A stretch of 64,000 bases of DNA from Acephala macrosclerotiorum. Lineage: Eukaryota > Ascomycota > Leotiomycetes > Helotiales > Mollisiaceae. Under the pieces are notes generated by a model, which saw only the letters and a list, made by a program, of their open reading frames with translations, was not told the origin of the DNA and searched no databases. The position numbers and the translations under genes are program-made. Below are positions 55,626 through 64,000 of this stretch, piece after piece; position 1 is the stretch's first letter, and every line of letters begins with the position of its first letter. The DNA lies in contig MU119243.1 of NCBI GenBank assembly GCA_014904845.1, positions 264,567 through 328,566 on the forward strand, written 5' to 3'.

Positions 55626-56645
55626 TTTATTTATTTGGCATAAAAACTAATACCAACTTTTTTATATCACGTGAGATCAACACTTTTTATAATGAGCGAT
55701 TTCACTCAAATTTAACCGAGGTGCCCAAATGCAGCAATTTGATTGGTTTGTTAAGAATTCGACAGGCACGTAATAAACACCAAAATTTCAATTATATTGC
55801 GCTTACAACTTTCATTTATTAATTAATCCAAATTGCATAAAATTAGTAAATAAGTTGAAACTCAATTAAATACCGCCAGATTCCAAGTTTCAAGAGGTTT
55901 TATTAATCCGTTGTTGCGCAAATCAATAGAATATAGTCACACTCAGCCAAAATGGCGACCGCAAAACTCCCAAGTGGGCTTCTGCCTTAGGCACTAAGGC
56001 CGGCAACCGCTCGAAACTCTAAAGTGCTGGGCATCTTTACAGCTGCGCAGCTTTCAACGGGGGTCCCAGGGGGTGTCCCCCTGGTAATATGAGGCTCCGC
56101 AAGTGGGTTTCTGCCTGAGGCATTAAGGCACTTGAGCACCTTAGGTGCTAGAACACCAAAAATCCATTCCACGGCTGCGCAGCTTTTAAGGGGGGTCCCA
56201 GGGGGTCTCCCTCTGGAATTATATACTAAGTAAAGTAATCTAAATTAATTAAATCGATCGCAGTAATTAAATAGAAAGACGGGGGTCCCAGGGGGTGTCC
56301 CCCTGGTAATAAAACTCCGTAGCAAGTGGGTTTTTGCCTTAGGCACTAAGGAGCTTATCGGCTTATCAGCTCTCACCACCCGACAAAATCTAGAACCCTA
56401 CCTCAATAACTATTCTAATTTCAAATGCTTATAAAACACTCAAATTAAGAGGTTTTAATTTGAAACTTGAAATAAAAGTAAATTACTAAAGTCGAAGACT
56501 TTATAGCCCCCCGCAGGGGCGCCTTTGCGAGGCCTGCAAAGTAAAATATGCGTTGAATAAAAAAAGAAAAGATTCGTTTGTAATTAGTTTGCTTAGCGAG
56601 TCGCCGGACGGGCTTTTTCTTTCGAAACGAGAAAAACATTTTTAT
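55626..56645. other. GC-richer island with organelle-like sequence
   Basis: About 1 kb of near-normal composition set between the two A+T blocks. The left 200 bp include fragments resembling the inner ends of the transposon at 24.5-28.1 kb (AAATTTAACCGAG at about 55710; AAACACCAAAATTT at about 55788). The rest carries GC palindromes spaced by A+T-rich sequence and a GC-rich hairpin-like stretch (56503-56540), a composition typical of organelle intergenic DNA. No gene, tRNA or rRNA recognised. It could be a nuclear copy of mitochondrial DNA; this is inference. Confidence 0.5.
55973..56351. repeat. Three copies of compound GC palindromes
   Basis: Module A, close to AGTGGGTTTCTGCCTTAGGC followed by ACTAAGG, occurs at 55973-56000, 56102-56129 and 56325-56351. 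Module B, GCTGCGCAGC, occurs at 56042-56051 and 56174-56183. Module C, GGGGGTCCCAGGGGGTGTCC followed by CCCTGG, occurs at 56059-56084, 56191-56216 and 56281-56306. The modules are self-complementary and recur in the same order twice (A-B-C), then C-A. Such mobile GC clusters are known from organelle genomes. Confidence 0.85.
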
Positions 56646-57825
56646 TACGTACGGTGATAATTTTTAAATAAATTAATTAAAGAATTATATTTAATATTTT
56701 TATTAAAATTTAAAAAAATCGATTATTTTTTTTTTAATTTTATTTTTTATATAATTTTCGATTTTTTTTTTCAAAAATTTATTATTGAAAAAAATTTTTT
56801 TTATTAATCGTTTTACTAAAAAACACGTGCGCTAATAGTACTATTAGCGAGCCAATGACAATTTAATCGATTACTAATATTATCGATTATTTTAATCTAG
56901 TATTAATAGTACTAGTCCGATATTAATAGTATTAAAATATTATTAATAATATTAATTTAAAATTTATAATTTATAATATTTATTTAATTTATTATATAAA
57001 TTTTAAATAAATTTATTAAACGCGTATTAAAATATTAAATTATAAAATTAAAAAATATAAAAATTTTAATATTTTTTATTAAAATATTAATAATTGCTTT
57101 TTATTTAATTAATTAATAAAAATAAAAAATAAAAATATTAATATTATTTAAAATTTAATTATAAAATTAATCGATTTAAATAAAATTTACGTATATAAAA
57201 AATATTAATTATATAAATATTATATATAATCGTTTATAATTAAAATTTTTAATATTTTTATAAATTAAAATTTATTTATTAATCGATTATTAATTAAATA
57301 TTAAAAATTTAAATATGTAATTATTACGTAATACGCGTTATTAATAAACTATTAATATTATTAATAATTAATTATTATATATTTTATATTATTTATTATT
57401 ATTTTATTATTATATTAAATTTTTTATTTTTTTATATAATATTTTTTTATAATATTTAAAAAAAAATTTAATTAAAATTAAATATTTTTTATTAAACTTT
57501 TAAATTTTAAAATAATTAAAATAATATTAATTATATGTTAATATTATTAATTAATTATTAATAATTATTAAAAAAAATTAAATATTTTTAAATATTTTTA
57601 TTTTTAATAATTTAATAATTATATTTTAATATTAATTTTTTAATATTTTAAATTTTATTATTTTATTAATTTATTATAATTAATTAATTTATTTTAAAAA
57701 TTTTATTATATTTAATTAATTATAATTAAAAATTTTAATATTTTTATATAAATTATTTAATAATACGTATTTATATTTTATTAATATTATTAATTTAATT
57801 TTAATTTTTTAAAATGTTTTTTTCG

Positions 57826-58720
57826 TATTAAAAAAAAAAATTCGTTCGACGACTCGTTAAACGAATTAATAATAAACGAATTTTTTTTTTCGATATTCGA
57901 TATATATTTTATTTTATAAAATTTATAAAAATATTTTTATAAAAAATTATAAAGTTTTCAATTTTAATAATATATTTTTATTTCAAGTTTTAAATTTCAA
58001 ATTAAAAACTTTTAATTTAAACGTTTTATAAATATTTAAAATTAAAATAATTTTATTAAATAAAAAAATTAATAAATTAATAAATTTTTTAATATTTAAA
58101 ATAAAAATCCAATTATTATAAAATTTTATTATTAAAAAAAAACTTTTTAAAACTTTCTTTTTATATTTAATTATTATAATCTATTTAATTAATTTAAATT
58201 ATTTTATTTAATATATAATTTTAAAAAAAAAACTTTTTAAAATTTTTTTTTTAAAGTTATATAATTGAATTAAAAAGTATTTTATAATTAAAAATTTTAA
58301 TATTTAAAATAAAACGTATTTTTAATAAAACTTTATATTAAAATTTTTTTTTTAAAATTTTCGTTTTTTTTATTAAATTATTACGATTTAAATTATTTTA
58401 TTTAATATATAATTTTAAAAATTGTACAATTATAAAAATATTTAATACTTAAATAAATATTTTAATATTTGAAATAAAAATTTATTTTAAATTTTATAAT
58501 TATAATTTTAATTAAATATAATTACATTTTATTAATTTACGTAATAATAAATTAATAAAATCGTTTAAAATTTACAGTTTAATAATATTTAATTAAGTTT
58601 TAATTTATTTAAAAAATTTATATAATTTAAATTAATTAATATATTATAATTATAAATATAATATAATTGTATATAAATTAAATTTTTAATATTTTTTATT
58701 AAATCGATTATATATTAATT
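57826..58720 (+). repeat. Copy 1 of a degraded direct repeat of about 0.9 kb
   Basis: Landmarks in order: a TTCGTATT start, TTCG...CGACGACTCGTTAAACG, a GTTTTCAATTTTA stretch near 57954, repeated AACTTTTTAAAA-type blocks, TTGTACAATT near 58424 and AAAATCGTTTAAAA near 58557. The same landmarks recur in the same order from 59335. Confidence 0.6.
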
Positions 58721-59334
58721 TAATATTATTACGTAATTACTTTTATTATAAAATTTTTAATAAATTAATTAAATTTGAATAAAATTGTTTATTATTAAAA
58801 ATATTAATATTATATATATATAAAACAATTAATATTATTTTTTTTTTATAATTTTTTTTTAAAATAATTTTCGTAAATATTATTATAAATATTTTTTTTT
58901 ATAATTTTTTTTAAATATATTTATTATTAATATATTAATTTTTGTTTTTATTTTTAAAAAAAAAGAAATTTAATAATTATTAAAATATAATAAATTAAAA
59001 TTAAAAAAATTAAAAAAAAAATAATTAAAAATTATAATAATAAAAAAAATTTAATAAATAAAAATATATATATAATTATATAAAAATAAAAAAATTATAA
59101 ATATTATAATAAAATTTTTATTTTTATTTTTATTTTTAATTTTATATTTAATTTTATATTTAATTTTATATTTAAATTTTTATTATTTAAATTTATAAAT
59201 TCGATTTATTTTTTTAATTTTAAAAAACTTTTTATATTAATTAAAATTTTATTAAAATTAATTGAAATAAAAATAAAATTTCTTATTCAAATTTATTATT
59301 TTAAATATATATATATATTTAAAAAAAAAAATAT

Positions 59335-60262
59335 TTTCGTATTGAAAAAATAAATTTATTCGTCGACTTGTAAACGAATTAATTAATAAATAAATTTATT
59401 TTTTATTCGACGTATATTTTGTTTTATAAATTTCGTAAAAACGTTTTTATAAAAAGTTTTAAAGTTTTCAATTTTAGTAATTTATTTTTATTTTAAATTT
59501 TATTAAATAATAAAATTAATAAATTAATAAATTCTTTAATATTTAAAATAAAATATTAATTATTATGAAATTTTATTATTAAAAAAATACTTTTTAAAAC
59601 TTTCGTTTTTTATATTAAATTATTACGATTTATTTAATAAATTTAAATTATTTTATTTAATATATAATTATAATTTTTTTTTTTTAAAACTTTTTTTAAA
59701 AATTATACAATTGTAAAAATATATAATATTAAATAAATATTTTAATATTTGAAATAAAAATTTACTTATTATAAAGTTTTATACTAAGAAAATATTTTTT
59801 AAAATTTCCTTTGAAAATTGTACAATTAAAATAAATTTTTAATGTTTTTATAATTTAAAATTTTAATATTTAAAATAAAAACGCATTTTTAATAAAATTT
59901 TATATTAAAAAAACAATATTAAAAAAAAACTTTTTAAAATTCTCGTTTTTTAGATTAAATTATTACGATTTATTTAATCAATATAAATTATTTTTTTTAA
60001 TATATATTTTAAAAAAAAACTTTTTAAATTTTTTTTAAAAGTTGCGCAATTGTAAAATAAATTTTTAGTACTTTAGTATTTAAATATTTAAAATAAAAAC
60101 GTATTTAAAATTTTGTAATCGCGATTTTTATTAAATACGATTATATTTTTTTAATTTATATAATAACAAATTACTAAAATCGTTTAAAACTTAAAATTTA
60201 AATTAATTAATAAATTATAATTATAAATATAATATAATTAAAATTTTAATATTTATTACGTA
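59335..60262 (+). repeat. Copy 2 of the degraded direct repeat
   Basis: Same landmark order as 57826-58720: TTCGTATTG start, TTCGTCGACTTGTAAACG, GTTTTCAATTTTAG near 59466, two or three internal sub-repeats of about 200 bp with AACTTTTTAAAA and ACAATTG, and AAAATCGTTTAAAA near 60177. The spacing (about 1.5 kb start to start) and direct orientation would fit two long terminal repeats or a tandem array; internal coding sequence is gone. Confidence 0.6.
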
Positions 60263-63200
60263 TTACGTACTTTTTTAACAAATTAATCAAATCGCTATAT
60301 TTAAATACTTCGATTAAATTTAATATTTTTCGTCCATTTTAAAAGTAACTCGTATTACGTAATAAACGCGTAATTTTAAAAAGTTAATATTAGTTTTTAA
60401 AGTAAACGATTAATAAAAAAAATATTATTAAAAAATTAAAAAATTATTTTTATCGTTTATAACGTTAATTCGAGTTTATTAATTTAATAATAAATATATT
60501 ATTATAATTTTTTAAATATTATATTAATATTTTTTTAATATTAATTTAATAATTATAATTTTTATTAATATTAAAAAATAATTTTTATTTTTATAATTTT
60601 TAAATATAATTCTTTTTTTAATAATATTTTTTTTTATATTAAATATATTAAAATTTAAAAATAAATAAAAATCGTTATTTATTTTATATAATTTAATTAT
60701 TACGTATTATAATATATAAATTTTTAAATAAAAAAAAAATTATAAATTAAATATATTATTTATTACGATAAAATAATTATATTATAAACGTAAATTATAA
60801 TATAATTTTTTAATATAAAAAATATTTACGTTTTTAATATATTTAAATATTTTAATTTTTAAAAAATAAATAATAAAATAAATATAAAAACGAATTAAAT
60901 TTTTAAAACTTTAATTTTTAAAAAATAAATATTAAAAATCGATTACAAAATTTTTTTTATTTTAATATACGTTTTTACGTTTTAATTATAAAAACGTAAT
61001 TTATTATAATAATTTATTTTTTAATTTTTATTTAATTATTTAATACGTTATAATATTATATAAAATTTAATTAAATTTTTATTTTTAATAATAAAATAAT
61101 ATTTTATAATTATAATTTTTTTTTATATATTATTATTATTTTTTATAATTAAATATATTTTAATATTAATATTAATTTTATAAAAAAAAAAATTTTATTT
61201 TATTATAACGTTTATTAAATTATTTTAATTTTTAATTTTACGTTTTTTAATATTTTTAATTTTATTTTTTTTATTCGAATATTTTAATAAAATAAAATAT
61301 AAATTTTAATAAATTTTAATTATTTTACGTTTTTCGTATTTAATACTTTTTAAATTTATTTTAATTATAATATTTTAAAATAATAAAATATTAATATTAA
61401 TTAAAAATTTATTTAATATATTTAATTTTTTTTATTAATTTAAATATTATAAAAACGCGTATATTTTAATAAAAAAAAATCGAATAATCGTTAATTTTTA
61501 ACGTAAAATATTTTATAATATTAATATTAATTAATTTTATTTATATTATTTTTATTTGTTATATTTTAAAAAAATATTAAAAAGTTCAAATTTTAATTCT
61601 TTTTATTAAAATTATTAAAATTGAATTAATATATAAAATTTTTTTAATATATAATTTAATTTTTAATATTAAAATAAATAAAAATTTATATTTAATAATT
61701 AATATAAATATTTTATTATTTTTATTATAATTTAATATATTTATTATTTCGAAATTATTATTATTATTATTTTTTTTTAATATATTTATTTATATTTATT
61801 TTTTAAATATTTATTTTTTTATTTATTTTTTTTATATTATTATTTACTATTTAATTATAATATTATAAATAATTTTTAATTAAAATTATATTTTTTTATA
61901 TTATTTATTTTTTTTATATTTTTTAATTAGTTTTTTTTTTATTTAATTAAAAACTTTATATTATAATTAAAGTTTTTTTTTAATATTTTTATATATTTAT
62001 TTTAAATATTATTATAAACGTTTTTAAAATTTAAATAATTAATAATTATATATATTATTTTATTAAAATACGTAAAATTTATAAAATATATTTAAAATAA
62101 AAAACGATTATTTTAAAAAAATAAAATAAATATAAATTAAAAAAATATTAATAATTTAAAATAAAAAATAATTATAATTTTTAATTTTATTTTATATAAT
62201 AATAATAATAAAATAAAAAATTTTTATTTAATAATATAAAAATAATCAAATTACGAAAATTATAAAAATTATAAAAATTAAAACGCGAAAATTATTAATA
62301 AATATCGAACGAAAAAATATATAAAATAAAAAAAACGAAAAAAATAATTTTAATTTTATTTTATTTTTATAATTTAAAAATTTATTTATATTTTTTTATT
62401 TATTTTATAATTTATTTTATAATTCGTTTTATTTAATCGTTTTAATATTATTTATTATTATTTTTTTTTTATATATTAATATTATACGTTATTTGTTTTT
62501 TAATATATTCTTTTAAAATTAACGTATATTAAAAAATTAAATTTTAAATTTATAATAAAATATTTGAAAATAATATAATTTAATAAATACAATTTATTTT
62601 ATTAATATTAATTATTTTATAAATTTTTTTTTATTAATTTTATTAATAAAATTTTTTTTATTTAATTTATTTTTTATTTTTTTTAAATATTATTTTTTAT
62701 TTTTTTATGATTTTATATTTTTTATTAAATATTATTTTACGTTTTTATTTTTATTTTATATATTTTTTATTTATATTAATTAATTTTATATTATTTATAA
62801 ATTTTTTTTTTTAAATTTAATTTAAAAATCGTATTAATTTTTAAAATTTTAATAAATATATATTTTTTAATTTATTATTATTTGCTTTTTTTTTTATTTT
62901 ATAAAAATTATTTATAATTAATAATTACGAATTTAATTAAAAATTTTATTTTAAAATATATTTTTTTTATATTTTTTAATTTAAAATTCATTATTGAATT
63001 ATATATTAATAATAATAATATTAATAAAAAGATTTTCAAATTAAATAATATAATATTCAATTTTTGTTTTTTTTAAATTTGATTTTTTTTAAAAAAAAAT
63101 ATTTAAATTAAAATATTATTTACTTTTTACGTTTTTTATTATTAAATATATTTAAATTTATATAATATTTAATTTTTATAATATATTTAATATTTTGTTT

Positions 63201-64000
63201 ATTATTATTATTTTTTTTTTTAATTATTTTTTTTAATATTTAAATAAATTTTTTTTTATTATTTTATATATTAATACGCGTTTACGATTTTTATTTTTAT
63301 TTTTAATATTATATTATTTCGTAATTTACGTAAAATAAAATTTACGATTTTAAATTTTAATATAAATAATTTTTTTTATCGAATTATTATTTTTAATTTT
63401 AATAATAAAATATTTATAATTAATTATTTATTTTTTTATTTATTTGTAATATTTTATTATTTATTAAATTTATTATATTATATTTATTATTAATTTTACG
63501 AGTTTTTTTAAATTTTAAAAATAATATTAATTACGTATTTTTTAATATATAAAAAGTTTTTATTTATTATAAAATAATTAAAAAAAAATTTTATTTTTAT
63601 TTTAATTAATTAATTAATTAATTAATTTATAAATTATAAATTATTTCAAATAAATTTAATTTATAATTAAATTTTTTTATTTTATATTTTATTATTTTTT
63701 TATATTAATAATACAATATTAAAAAATAAATTATTTATATACGATTTATATATTTTATTTTTTATTATTATTAAAAAAAAGTTTAAATTATTAAAAATTA
63801 AAAATTAAAAATTAAATAATTTAATTATAAAATTATAAAATTATAAAAAATATTAATTTATAAAAATTATATATTAAATTATTTAAAATAATTAATATTA
63901 AAATAAATATAAAAAAAAATTTTATAATATTCATTTATAATAATTAATTTTATTTTTAATAAAAATTAAAATATAAAAAAAAAAAAAAAAATAAAAAAAT

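Larger units (their letters stand above)
56646..64000. repeat. A+T-rich, gene-free RIP-like block 2 (runs off the window)
   Basis: At least 7.35 kb with the same extreme A+T richness, residual CpG and no reading frames, continuing past the window end. It contains the related segments at about 57826-58720 and 59335-60262 and simple tracts such as TAATTAATTAATT near 63604-63626. Confidence 0.85.

Noticed and set aside
55987..56172. Minus-strand 61-codon frame in the GC-palindrome island
   Set aside because: It consists almost wholly of the palindromic repeats, which explain the open frame.
48372..64000. CRISPR-like or satellite array in the A+T blocks
   Set aside because: Repeats are low-complexity A+T tracts without regular unit and spacer structure.

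Overview
The window is nuclear DNA of a filamentous ascomycete (Pezizomycotina; a leotiomycete-like fungus is plausible but unproven). The support is short GT-AG introns (about 47-82 bp) with CTNAC-like branch sites, fungal families (DUF3433, PD-(D/E)XK nuclease-like proteins, a DUF7580-like/subtilase protein, GH128, a divergent arsenic gene pair), and long A+T blocks whose point-mutation pattern resembles repeat-induced point mutation (RIP). Exons below were assembled by hand from reading frames and splice signals.

Layout. 0-19 kb holds a dead MYND-finger gene, a 263-bp MITE in the promoter of an intact lipoyl synthase gene, a GH128 glycosidase, an aspartic-protease-like protein lacking both catalytic triplets, an arsenic pair (arsenite pump dead, arsenate reductase intact), an MFS carrier, a bZIP factor, a dead acyl-protein thioesterase and a DUF3433 membrane protein. 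19-33 kb is the most interesting part. A small gasdermin-like protein gene lies next to a DUF7580-like/subtilisin-type protease gene, an arrangement like the fungal HET-Q1/HET-Q2 cell-death pairs. Divergent from these is a very large zinc-finger/kinase fusion gene whose fifth codon is split by a 3.6-kb Tc1/mariner-type transposon with 46-bp inverted ends and a TA target duplication. The transposon carries a RIP-killed transposase and a second, convergent ORF of unknown family.

33-48 kb contains a PD-(D/E)XK-like protein, a four-TM membrane protein, a dead hexose transporter, a dead Ulp1-like protease, an intact methyltransferase, a dead HAD hydrolase and an unidentified dead ORF. From about 48.37 kb to the end the DNA is two A+T-rich, gene-free blocks separated by a 1-kb GC-richer island (55.6-56.6 kb). 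The island has organelle-like GC palindromes.

A recurring theme is that intact genes alternate with at least six single genes broken by nonsense transitions (CAG to TAG, TGG to TGA, ATG to ATA) and a few indels. This suggests leakage of RIP-like mutation from nearby repeats, neutral decay after loss of selection, or both.
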